Origin: Anaerolineaceae bacterium
Lineage (GTDB): Bacteria; Chloroflexota; Anaerolineae; Aggregatilineales; Phototrophicaceae
Direction of reading: 5' to 3'
NCBI GenBank assembly: GCA_007693385.1
Contig: REDR01000070.1
Location: 1 to 58,796, forward strand
DNA length: 58,796 nucleotides
Shown here: piece after piece, positions 24,037 through 31,321 of the stretch
Layout of the letters: each line of letters starts with the position of its first letter
Numbering within the stretch: position 1 is the stretch's first letter
Notes under the pieces: model-generated
Seen by the model: only the letters and a program-made list of their open reading frames with translations
What the model was told of the DNA's origin: nothing
Database searches by the model: none
Position numbers and translations under genes: made by a program

Positions 24037-26247
24037 TTGACCATCTGGGATAATCTACACGAACTGATGAACGGGTATACACTGGGACGACAATTACGCC
24101 AGACACGCGAAGGTTTAGGCTTGACGCTGGATGATGCCGTCGAGAGCTTACGAATCCGGCGGGCTGTGCTGGAGTCATTCGAGCTTGGCGATTTCGATGT
24201 ACCCGGCGCGTCAGAAGTGCAGGTGCGCGGTTTCGTGCGTAATTATGCGCGTTTCCTGCATCTCGATGAAGAAGCGGTACTGATGGATTATGAGGCGGCG
24301 CTAGTCGATGCGCGTAAGATGGCGAAGCGCCGCGAAGACCGCCGCCGCGCCCGTCTTGGTGATTCCGCCGAGACGCAACGTGCGATTCCGGCGGTGTCGC
24401 AGGTGCGCCCGCCCACGCCGCTACCACTGCCGCCGCGCAGTCGTGCCGCCCGCGCCCGTCGCCCGCGTTCATCCGGCGGCGGTGGCATGATGCTGATGCT
24501 GGTCGGGATGATGGTCGGTTCGGCCACGCTGACCGGCACATTCTTTCTGGTGCTGTATCTGCTGTATCAAATGTTTCCGGTGATCGCTGATGACTCCGGC
24601 GGCGTCGGCCAGCAGATCGTCGTGCCGCCGGTGGTGACGTTCACGCCCGCGCCGGGCACATCCGGCGGGCGCGGTGGTGCGCCGTCAGTGGGGGTGCTGG
24701 TGGCGCTGGAGGGCCGTCAGAACGGTTGGATGCAGGTCACGATTGACGGTCGGCCATTGGCGGCGCGTCCCATCGGCAACGGCGAGCGCGTCGAATACGT
24801 CGCCAATACCGAGATCATCGTGGAGACTTCCGACGCGGCGACGTTTGCAATCGCCTATAACGATGAGCAAGTCGGCATGGTCGGTCAGACTGGCGAGCCG
24901 GTGCGCGTCGTCTTCTCGCGGGATGGCTACGCGCTCAGTGATGATGTGGCGCTGGTCGGTCAACCGGCGATGCCCGATGAGTTGATCCTCATGCCGATTG
25001 TCACGCCGCGCGGCCTCGATCAAGTCTCGCGGCTGGATGCGCCGCATACCACCCGCTTTGTTGATCTCAAGCTGAATCGCCCGTTGACGTTGTTCTTCTA
25101 CGATGTGACCAACGATGAGATGCTGGCCGGAATCGACGTGGAGAAGCAGATGCCGGTTGTCTCCGCCGTCAAAGGGCCTATTTTGATGTACTTCTTCGAC
25201 GTTGTGCCGGAAGAAATCTGGAATACCGTGCCGGTTGAACTGTGGAATATCCGCGATGAGGCGCTCGTGCCGGAATTCTACCGCGCCACATGGAACCAGC
25301 ACCGCGAAATCCTGCGCGATCTGTACCGGATGATCGTCGTCAGCGATAACACCTCAACCGGTAACGCGCTCCGCTATGCGTATGATTATTATAGTCCGCC
25401 CGGCATGAACCCGATTCAGGCGTTTAATCATTGGTCGATGGAAGTCGTCGGCATGTCGGCGGAGTCCGGGATGCGCCAATGGGATGAGGGCGGCACGAAC
25501 GATCCATCGTGGATTGAGCCACGCTTCAACACGCGCATGACCTCTATCTACAATTCGATGCGCCAGTACAACAATACATATTCCGCGCTCGATCTCGCCC
25601 GTTTCTACACATGGGTGTATACCCAAGCGCCGCGTCAGGTTTATCAGCGCACGTTTGATGTGATGTCGATTGTCGAAGGTTCACCCGGATTTTTGGAAGA
25701 TACCGCGTTCAGTCTGGGCGGGACGCCGGTCAGCAAAGATGGCTATGTCGGGCCCGGTGCGCGGAATAACTTCCGCGACGAGCATCTGACCGCCGACGCT
25801 GGCCTGATCTTACTCAATGACCGCGCCTATATCGTGGTGACGATGGGCGTCGATGGTGGTGATCGCCTGTCGTACATCTACGGCGAAATCCGGCGCGTCA
25901 TCAATCAAGAGCGCCGCACGCTGTATTGGCCGTCCGGCGTCAGCTTCGCCGCGTGGGTGCGTAGCCCGGAAGGTCCGTATGAAGGCCGCCCGTTGAGCGT
26001 GGAAGGCGCTAATTTTGTGCTGGATTACCTGAAAGAAGTCGGTCAGGAGCCGGTGCGTAACGTCAACATGGATGACCGCCGCTTCTACTTCGATCAAGCG
26101 CGGGCGGTGTGGTTCGCGTTCTTCCCCAATGACACCGTGCCCAGTGCCCGCACGCCGGAGCAGGAGCGCGTCATCGCCGCCCGTTATGGCGGTAGCGGCG
26201 AGACGATTCATCAGATCGCCGTCGAACTGAACTACGTGCGCCCGTGA
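24037..26247 (+). CDS. RodZ-like HTH/transmembrane protein fused to a serine beta-lactamase-fold domain
   Basis: 736 residues from a TTG; an ATG at 24067 is an alternative start. Residues about 15-95 are a RodZ-type HTH (GRQLRQTREGLGLTLDDAVE, then VQVRGFVRNYARFLHL). A basic linker leads to one membrane helix (about 149-180). Residues about 215-315 resemble the exterior beta domain of RodZ. Residues about 335-650 form a class A beta-lactamase/PBP-like hydrolase with S376-A-V-K379 (SxxK), S436-D-N438 (SxN) and S566-K567-D-G569 in the KTG position. RodZ links MreB to the cell-wall machinery; the attached serine hydrolase could be a D,D-carboxypeptidase, lactamase or inactive sensor. No mre genes are in the window. 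Function of the fusion is inferred. Confidence 0.8.
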   Translation: MTIWDNLHELMNGYTLGRQLRQTREGLGLTLDDAVESLRIRRAVLESFELGDFDVPGASEVQVRGFVRNYARFLHLDEEAVLMDYEAALVDARKMAKRREDRRRARLGDSAETQRAIPAVSQVRPPTPLPLPPRSRAARARRPRSSGGGGMMLMLVGMMVGSATLTGTFFLVLYLLYQMFPVIADDSGGVGQQIVVPPVVTFTPAPGTSGGRGGAPSVGVLVALEGRQNGWMQVTIDGRPLAARPIGNGERVEYVANTEIIVETSDAATFAIAYNDEQVGMVGQTGEPVRVVFSRDGYALSDDVALVGQPAMPDELILMPIVTPRGLDQVSRLDAPHTTRFVDLKLNRPLTLFFYDVTNDEMLAGIDVEKQMPVVSAVKGPILMYFFDVVPEEIWNTVPVELWNIRDEALVPEFYRATWNQHREILRDLYRMIVVSDNTSTGNALRYAYDYYSPPGMNPIQAFNHWSMEVVGMSAESGMRQWDEGGTNDPSWIEPRFNTRMTSIYNSMRQYNNTYSALDLARFYTWVYTQAPRQVYQRTFDVMSIVEGSPGFLEDTAFSLGGTPVSKDGYVGPGARNNFRDEHLTADAGLILLNDRAYIVVTMGVDGGDRLSYIYGEIRRVINQERRTLYWPSGVSFAAWVRSPEGPYEGRPLSVEGANFVLDYLKEVGQEPVRNVNMDDRRFYFDQARAVWFAFFPNDTVPSARTPEQERVIAARYGGSGETIHQIAVELNYVRP

Positions 26248-26264
26248 TCCACGCGCAAGCATGA

Positions 26265-26284
26265 GGCGTAGCACCGGCTACGCC
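26265..26284. repeat. Intergenic palindrome GGCGTAGC/GCTACGCC, copy 1
   Basis: A perfect 8-bp inverted repeat with a 4-nt loop, 18 nt past the stop of the fusion gene and between two converging genes. It may act as a bidirectional terminator. Related copies are at 33189, 36228 and 41385-41449. Confidence 0.55.
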
Positions 26285-26341
26285 CCTACATCGACATATT
26301 GCCGTGAAAATCACCGGCATCTGTATTTTTGCTGTGGCGGC

Positions 26342-27565
26342 CTAACCGTCCGCCGCCAGCGCCTCCAGAATGGCGGGCGGTATTAGCACGCCGTCAATCG
26401 TATGGATGACGCCATTCGTCGCGCCGCGATCCGGCGTGGAGATGAAGACGCTTTGATTCAGCCGCACACGTCCGGTATCGGTATCCACGCCGATGAATGT
26501 TTCCGCACCGTTCAGCAGTAGGGCACTGTTCAGCGAGTCGCCCGCCGATGCGCGGATGTCGCGGGCGCTCAACGCGCCGTCTACCAGATGATAGGCGATG
26601 ATTTGCCGTGCGATAGTCGGCTCGGCCAGCAGATCATCCACGCGCAACCCTAGACGGTTGAGCGTGACCACAAACGCGCTGTTGGTCGGCGCGAAAAGCG
26701 TCACGTCTACATCCGCGCTGTTCAACAGGTCGATATAATCCGGCGCGACGGCCAACATCAGATCGCGCAGGGTGGAATAGCGGCTATCACTGGCGACCCG
26801 TCCGGCGATGGTCAGCCGGTCAGCGAACGTGGCGACGGTGATGATCTCGCTTTGTGGCGCGTCGGCGTGAATCTCGGCGCCGGTCAACTGCAAGCCGTCG
26901 GTTGTATCAACTCCGCCACCCATGCCACCCGCTTCTTGACCGCTTCCAAACGTCACACGCGGGGGCGTCTGGGCAGTCGGGGCGGGGTCGGCGGCGTCTG
27001 GTGTGCTGGCTGTGCCGCGCATCGCCTCTAGCGCGTCCTGCACGGTGAACGGGAACACCATATCTGATAGCGTGTGGACGATGCCGTTACTGGCTGGACG
27101 GTCAAACGGCGCGATGACGCGCACGATGTCATTCAGCCGCACCACGCCGCCCACCACATTCACGCGCACCCGCGCTTCGGATAGCGTCTCCATCGCGCCG
27201 CCGTCGAGTTCGGCGACCTGTCCGGCGGTCAGGGCGGCGGGCGCTACGTGATACAGCAGTAACTCGGTGACGATGGCCGGATCACCTAGCAGAGTCTCCA
27301 GATCAGTCTCGAAGAATGATGCCAGATTGCGGAATGCCTGATTGGTCGGCGCGAAAAGCGTCAATTGCCCGCCCGCGTCGCTCAACACCTCAAGGATGAC
27401 CGGATCGGCGGACTGTACCGCCGAGAATAGCAGGCTGTAGCGCTCGTCAGTGGTGACGATCTCGGCGATGGTGGGTAGCGCTCCGTCGTCCTGTGCGCTG
27501 ATGGGCGCTGTGAACAGCACCAGCGAGAGCGCAACGAGCAAGCCCGAAATGAGACGTTTCATCAT
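26342..27565 (-). CDS. Secreted protein with two FAS1 (fasciclin) domains
   Basis: About 407 residues from the ATG at 27565, preceded by AAGGAG; an upstream in-frame ATG would only add a non-hydrophobic leader. A signal peptide (LISGLLVALSLVLFTAPISAQ) precedes two FAS1 modules of about 135 residues. Each has the H1 motif LTLFAPTNQAF or VTLFAPTNSAF, a YH motif (LLLYHVAPA, IIAYHLVDG) and an H2-type end (ASNGIVHTLSDM, ATNGVIHTIDGV). The linker between them is Gly/Met/Asp-rich (GGMGGGVDTTDG). FAS1 domains mediate adhesion between cells or to matrix. The protein shares its plan with the neighbour at 27673, suggesting duplication; a terminator hairpin separates them. Confidence 0.9.
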   Translation of the reverse strand: MMKRLISGLLVALSLVLFTAPISAQDDGALPTIAEIVTTDERYSLLFSAVQSADPVILEVLSDAGGQLTLFAPTNQAFRNLASFFETDLETLLGDPAIVTELLLYHVAPAALTAGQVAELDGGAMETLSEARVRVNVVGGVVRLNDIVRVIAPFDRPASNGIVHTLSDMVFPFTVQDALEAMRGTASTPDAADPAPTAQTPPRVTFGSGQEAGGMGGGVDTTDGLQLTGAEIHADAPQSEIITVATFADRLTIAGRVASDSRYSTLRDLMLAVAPDYIDLLNSADVDVTLFAPTNSAFVVTLNRLGLRVDDLLAEPTIARQIIAYHLVDGALSARDIRASAGDSLNSALLLNGAETFIGVDTDTGRVRLNQSVFISTPDRGATNGVIHTIDGVLIPPAILEALAADG

Positions 27566-27606
27566 GGCTTTTCTCCTTACATTATTCGATTGTGTGTTAA
27601 ACCAAA

Positions 27607-27629
27607 AGAGGCCGGACAAGCCGACCTCT
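27607..27629 (-). terminator. Rho-independent terminator of the upstream FAS1 gene
   Basis: On the minus strand a 9-bp stem (one U-G pair) with a 5-nt loop is followed by UUUU-GG-U. It lies about 45 nt past the stop at 27673, so it ends the 27673-28938 transcript before the second FAS1 gene. Confidence 0.6.
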
Positions 27630-27672
27630 CTTTAGTGGTTAAAGCAAAGGTATAACGATGTGGCCGGTAGCC

Positions 27673-28938
27673 TTAGTCCATGCTGATGCCGAGCGCACCC
27701 AGCGTCGCAATGGTGCTTTCGGAGAGCAGAACGCCGTCGATGACGTGGATCACGCCATTGCTGGCGAAGATGTCTGTCGCCACGACGTTGACCATACCGT
27801 TCAGCACGACGCCACCGTCAACGATGCTGATGACGATGGATTCGCCCTGCACGGTCTCAACCGCTTCGCCGTCCAGCGTCACCACGACTTCCGCCGGGAC
27901 GGTGCCCTCGACGACATGGTAAGCCAGAATCTCAACGAGGATGTCGGGGAACATCATAGCGGCTTCGATGTCGATGCCGAGCGCGGCACCCAGCGCGTCG
28001 AAGGCGTCGTTGGTCGGCGCGAACACGGTGAAGTCACTCGCCGGATCGCTCAGCAGTTCGAGGAAGTCCGGCGCGGCACCGCTCAACACCATGACCAGCG
28101 TCGAGAAGTCTTCGTTACCAGCCGCGATTTCAGCGATGGTCGGCTCGCCAGCTTCTTCTTCGGCTTCGTCACCAGCGCTACCCATCAAACGGCCAACGGC
28201 GGAGGCGATGTCCTCACCAGTCGGCGGGCCAGCTTCTTCTTCCTCTTCTTCTTCGGCTTCGCCAGCGCTACCGAGCAGGCGGCCAACGGCGGAAGCGATG
28301 TCCTCACCAGTCGGCGGGCCAGCTTCTTCTTCTTCAGCCGCTTCCGGCGCATCACCGGCGATTATCGCGGCAACCGCGTCTTGCAGTGACGGCGGGATCA
28401 GCACACTTTCGATGATGTGGATCACGCCATTATCGGCGAAGAAGTCCAGACCGCCATCGGTACGCAGGAACGCATCGTTGATGAAGATGCCGCGATCCGT
28501 CGATATCACTTCGATTGTCTCGCCCAGCAGGGTCTCAACGACGAAGCCGCCCTGATTTTCTTCCAGCAAGGCCAGCACATCGGTTGAAGTCGCACGGATG
28601 GGCAGGACGTGGTACAGCAGAATATCAGTCAGCAGTTCGGGGCTATTCAACACCGCATCCAGCACTTCTTCCGGCAGGGCGTTGAAAGCGCGATCTGCGG
28701 GTGCAAATACAGTCAGGCGTTGTGCGGGATCGGATAGCGTCTCGGCGATGATGTCATCAGCCGCCTGCACCGCCGCTAGAAGCGCGGTGAACTGCGCGGG
28801 GTTGCCGCTACTGGCACGGACGACGACATCGACGATAGTGTTGCTGTCTTCTTCTTGCGCTGATACCGTGAATGCCATCAGTCCCGCAACGGCGGCCAAG
28901 AGCATGGCAAGTACAACGGACATCCTAATATGTTTCAT
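27673..28938 (-). CDS. Secreted protein with two FAS1 domains and an acidic repeat linker
   Basis: About 421 residues from the ATG at 28938 (GGGAG upstream); the signal peptide is MSVVLAMLLAAVAGLMAFTVSAQ. Two FAS1 modules flank an unusual linker. Module 1 has LTVFAPADRAFNALP, ILLYHVLPI and ADNGVIHIIESV; module 2 has FTVFAPTNDAFDALG, ILAYHVVEG and ASNGVIHVIDGV. The linker holds two copies of a 30-residue unit with a glutamate run followed by AGPPTGEDIASAVGRL. At the DNA level this is a direct repeat with 90-nt period (28172-28332). FAS1 proteins are adhesins; the acidic linker may bind cations or act as a spacer. Its leader contains a hairpin (28969-29006). Confidence 0.9.
   Translation of the reverse strand: MKHIRMSVVLAMLLAAVAGLMAFTVSAQEEDSNTIVDVVVRASSGNPAQFTALLAAVQAADDIIAETLSDPAQRLTVFAPADRAFNALPEEVLDAVLNSPELLTDILLYHVLPIRATSTDVLALLEENQGGFVVETLLGETIEVISTDRGIFINDAFLRTDGGLDFFADNGVIHIIESVLIPPSLQDAVAAIIAGDAPEAAEEEEAGPPTGEDIASAVGRLLGSAGEAEEEEEEEAGPPTGEDIASAVGRLMGSAGDEAEEEAGEPTIAEIAAGNEDFSTLVMVLSGAAPDFLELLSDPASDFTVFAPTNDAFDALGAALGIDIEAAMMFPDILVEILAYHVVEGTVPAEVVVTLDGEAVETVQGESIVISIVDGGVVLNGMVNVVATDIFASNGVIHVIDGVLLSESTIATLGALGISMD
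28172..28332. repeat. Direct repeat, period 90 nt, inside the FAS1 gene
   Basis: Units at 28172-28242 and 28262-28332 are nearly identical and encode the tandem acidic AGPPTGEDIASAVGRL linker. The repeat keeps the reading frame, so copy number could vary by slippage without breaking the gene. Confidence 0.8.
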
Positions 28939-28968
28939 ACAAAATTCTCCCTGTTGTCGTGGTGAAAA

Positions 28969-29006
28969 AGCCGCTTTTCGGTTCAAAAAAGCAAATATAA
29001 GCGGCT
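28969..29006 (-). promoter_or_regulatory. Terminator-like hairpin in the leader of the FAS1 gene
   Basis: On the minus strand AGCCGCTT, 22-nt loop, AAGCGGCT, then a T-run (five Ts) about 30 nt before the start at 28938. No gene lies upstream on this strand within 240 nt, so this looks like a leader attenuator rather than an end-of-gene terminator. Confidence 0.42.
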
Positions 29007-29108
29007 GAAAACAAAATACATTGCCTCTCTCTCAATTGTCTGCATTCCCTATAAGGCAAATATTAGCGCTTTTTAAGAAAGAAATGAGCGCCTTGTCGGC
29101 ACTTGTCA

Positions 29109-29137
29109 TTGACAATCGCTGTGTTTGCTTGCATATT
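29109..29137 (+). promoter_or_regulatory. Sigma-70-type promoter for ddl
   Basis: TTGACA (29109-29114), 17-nt spacer, CATATT (29132-29137). The predicted start near 29144 falls downstream of the ATG at 29021, which supports the ATG at 29183 as the real start of Ddl. Confidence 0.55.
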
Positions 29138-29182
29138 AGCCGCAATCACAGTCAGGAATCAGCGAAGAAAGTGACACACGGC

Positions 29183-30391
29183 ATGAGTGCAAAGCGTAAA
29201 CAGACGATCGGGGTGATATTCGGTGGGCGCAGTGTCGAGCATGACGTGAGCATCGTCACCGGTCATCAGATCATGCGGGCATTTGACCGTGAACGTTATG
29301 AAGTCGTGCCGGTTTTCATCACCCGTGACGGCAAATGGTACACCGGCGAGCCGCTATTGGAGCTGGATAACTTCCGCGATGAAGAAGTCATCAGCTATCG
29401 CGGCGTGCATAGCGCGGTGCTATCGCCCAGCGTCCAACATCACGGCCTGATCGTCAATCCGATCTCTGGTCGCCTGCAACGGAGCGAAGTCAAGCGTCTT
29501 GATGTGGTGTTTCCGGCGGTGCATGGTTCGCACGGTGAGGACGGCACATTGCAGGGCTTATGCGAACTGGCCGACATCCCCTATGTCGGATGCGGCGTGC
29601 TGGCCTCCGCGCTGGCGAACGATAAAGCGATGACAAAATCCGTCCTGCAAGCGGCGGAAATTCCGGTGATTGACGGCCTGACGCTGACCCGCGATAGCTG
29701 GCTGGATGATCGGGAGGGGACGGTGGCGCGTATCGCGGAAGCGCTGGGCTATCCGGTATTCGTCAAACCGGCGACGCTCGGCTCTAGCATCGGGGTGGCG
29801 CGGGCGGATGACGAAAACGCGCTGACGCTGGCTATCGACATCGCCGCCAGCTTTGATCGCCATTTGATCGTAGAACGCGCGGCGGTCAAGGCGGTAGAGA
29901 TCAACTGCGCGGTGATGGGTTACGGCGATGATATGCAGGCCAGCGTACTCGAACAGCCGGTATCGTGGGAAGAATTCCTGACATACGAAGAGAAATACAT
30001 GCGCGGCGGCGGCGGCATGAAAAGCGCGGAGCGCATCATCCCCGCGCCACTAGATGAGGCGCTCACCGCCCGCATTCAGCAGACCGCCGTTTCTGCGTTC
30101 CGCGCGGTGGGGGGGCACGGCATCGCCCGCATTGATTTTCTGTACGATGAATCCACCGATCAGGTCTATCTCAATGAGATCAACACCATGCCCGGCTCGC
30201 TGGCCTTCTATTTGTGGCAGGAAACCGGACTTAGCGCGGGGGAAGTGGTCGATAAGCTGGTATCGCTGGCGGGATCGGCCTATGCCGACAAGCGGCGCAA
30301 CACCTACAACTATCAGACTAGCCTGATTAACCTGACCGCCTCACGCGGGTTGAAGGGCGTCAAAGGGAGCAAGGCGGGCGGTAGCGTTTAA
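29183..30391 (+). CDS. ddl: D-alanine-D-alanine ligase
   Basis: 402 residues from the ATG at 29183, chosen because Ddl begins IGVIFGGRSVEHDVSIVTG and because the promoter lies just upstream. An ATP-grasp enzyme that joins two D-alanines for peptidoglycan. Visible: VFPAVHGSHGEDGTLQG, PYVGCGVLASALANDKAMTK, FVKPATLGSSIGVARA, GGMKSAERIIPAPL and the C-terminal ARIDFLYDESTDQVYLNEINTMPGSLAFYLW with the Mg-binding Asp, Glu and Asn. It is the longer Ddl type (VanA-like length), with a basic disordered tail. It ends one base before the convergent response regulator. Substrate for the Mur ligase at 20671 may come from here. Confidence 0.95.
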   Translation: MSAKRKQTIGVIFGGRSVEHDVSIVTGHQIMRAFDRERYEVVPVFITRDGKWYTGEPLLELDNFRDEEVISYRGVHSAVLSPSVQHHGLIVNPISGRLQRSEVKRLDVVFPAVHGSHGEDGTLQGLCELADIPYVGCGVLASALANDKAMTKSVLQAAEIPVIDGLTLTRDSWLDDREGTVARIAEALGYPVFVKPATLGSSIGVARADDENALTLAIDIAASFDRHLIVERAAVKAVEINCAVMGYGDDMQASVLEQPVSWEEFLTYEEKYMRGGGGMKSAERIIPAPLDEALTARIQQTAVSAFRAVGGHGIARIDFLYDESTDQVYLNEINTMPGSLAFYLWQETGLSAGEVVDKLVSLAGSAYADKRRNTYNYQTSLINLTASRGLKGVKGSKAGGSV

Positions 30392-31105
30392 TCAGCGCAC
30401 GCCCCCGCCGATGTTGGATACGAAGCGGTAGCCGACGCCGTACTCATTGTGAATATAGGTGGGGTTCTTATAGTCCGGCTCGATCTTGCGGCGCAGATGT
30501 GACACGTAAATGCGTGGGTAATGATGTTCGTTGTCGTATTCTGGCCCCCAGACCTTTTCCAGAATTTCCCCGAAGCTCAAGACCTGTCCTTCGTTTTGCA
30601 CGAATACCGTCAACAGACTGAATTCGGTGGGTGTCAGGCGTACTTCGCGCCCTTCGATGTAAACGCGCCGACTGCTGATGTCGATGCTCATGTAATCGTC
30701 TTCATAGTTGATGATGGTGCGGCGGGCGTCCTGCTCCATCGTGGTGCGCCGCATCAGCGCTTTGAGGCGGGCGGCCAGCTCGATATTGCCCAGTGGCTTG
30801 AGCATGTACTCATCCGCGCCGATGTCCAACCCTTCGGCGATGTCCTCCTCCGTGATGGCGGTGGCGCTCATCATCAGAATGGGCACGTTTGATTTATGGC
30901 GGATGCGGCGACAGACATCATGGCCGGTCATATCTGGCAATACGATGTCGAGCATGACGACATCCGGCTTGATTTCGTCGAATTTGCGTAGTCCGGTCTG
31001 GCCGTCGTGTGTCAATATGACTTCATAGCCGGTATCCGCCAGATTGATTTGTAAAATACGCGCCATGCTCTCGTCGTCTTCTACGATTAAGATTTTCGCG
31101 CTCAT
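30392..31105 (-). CDS. OmpR/PhoB-family response regulator
   Basis: About 237 residues from the ATG at 31105; the frame runs on to 31129, but the receiver domain starts SAKILIVEDDES. The receiver has the acidic pocket EDD (9-11), the phosphoacceptor D53 in VVMLDIVLPD, and T/K residues in MMSATA and LKPLGN. The C-terminal winged-helix domain contains EVRLTPTEFSLLTVFVQNEGQVLSFGEILEKVWG and RIYVSHLRRKIEPD. It binds DNA as a phosphorylation-dependent dimer. No kinase is adjacent; the only kinase in the window is at 51945. Targets unknown. It is divergent from the glycosyltransferase gene at 31322. Confidence 0.92.
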   Translation of the reverse strand: MSAKILIVEDDESMARILQINLADTGYEVILTHDGQTGLRKFDEIKPDVVMLDIVLPDMTGHDVCRRIRHKSNVPILMMSATAITEEDIAEGLDIGADEYMLKPLGNIELAARLKALMRRTTMEQDARRTIINYEDDYMSIDISSRRVYIEGREVRLTPTEFSLLTVFVQNEGQVLSFGEILEKVWGPEYDNEHHYPRIYVSHLRRKIEPDYKNPTYIHNEYGVGYRFVSNIGGGVR

Positions 31106-31173
31106 CGGCAATGTCCTATGGTTCTGCAAGGCTAGTTAAAGATCGTATATCTTTTTAGTTTACCATCTCTGCG

Positions 31174-31195
31174 CGGGGATTGCACCACATCCCCG
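31174..31195. repeat. Inverted repeat between the regulator and glycosyltransferase genes
   Basis: CGGGGAT, 8-nt spacer, ATCCCCG: a perfect 7-bp palindrome in the 216-nt divergent spacer, without a T-run on either side. It could be an operator used by the regulator itself. Confidence 0.35.
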
Positions 31196-31321
31196 ACACC
31201 CGCCCCAGCCATACGCTCGCCCTGTTCATGCCTGACGGTGGCGTGCATATTTGCAGAGGGCGTGCTATCATAGTGCCGTTTTGTGATGATGGCCCGATGA
31301 CCTGCGATTGATGAGGCAAAC

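Noticed and set aside
24685-25302. 205-residue minus-strand open frame inside the RodZ fusion gene
   Set aside because: Antisense to a well-supported gene, with His/Arg-rich shadow composition and no ribosome site.
27658-28555. Plus-strand open frames opposite the FAS1 gene
   Set aside because: They result from the antisense of the acidic repeat (Ser-rich and Phe-rich strings) and carry no domain.
29021-29182. N-terminal extension of Ddl from the ATG at 29021
   Set aside because: A promoter (29109-29137) lies inside this stretch, and the family starts at about 29183.
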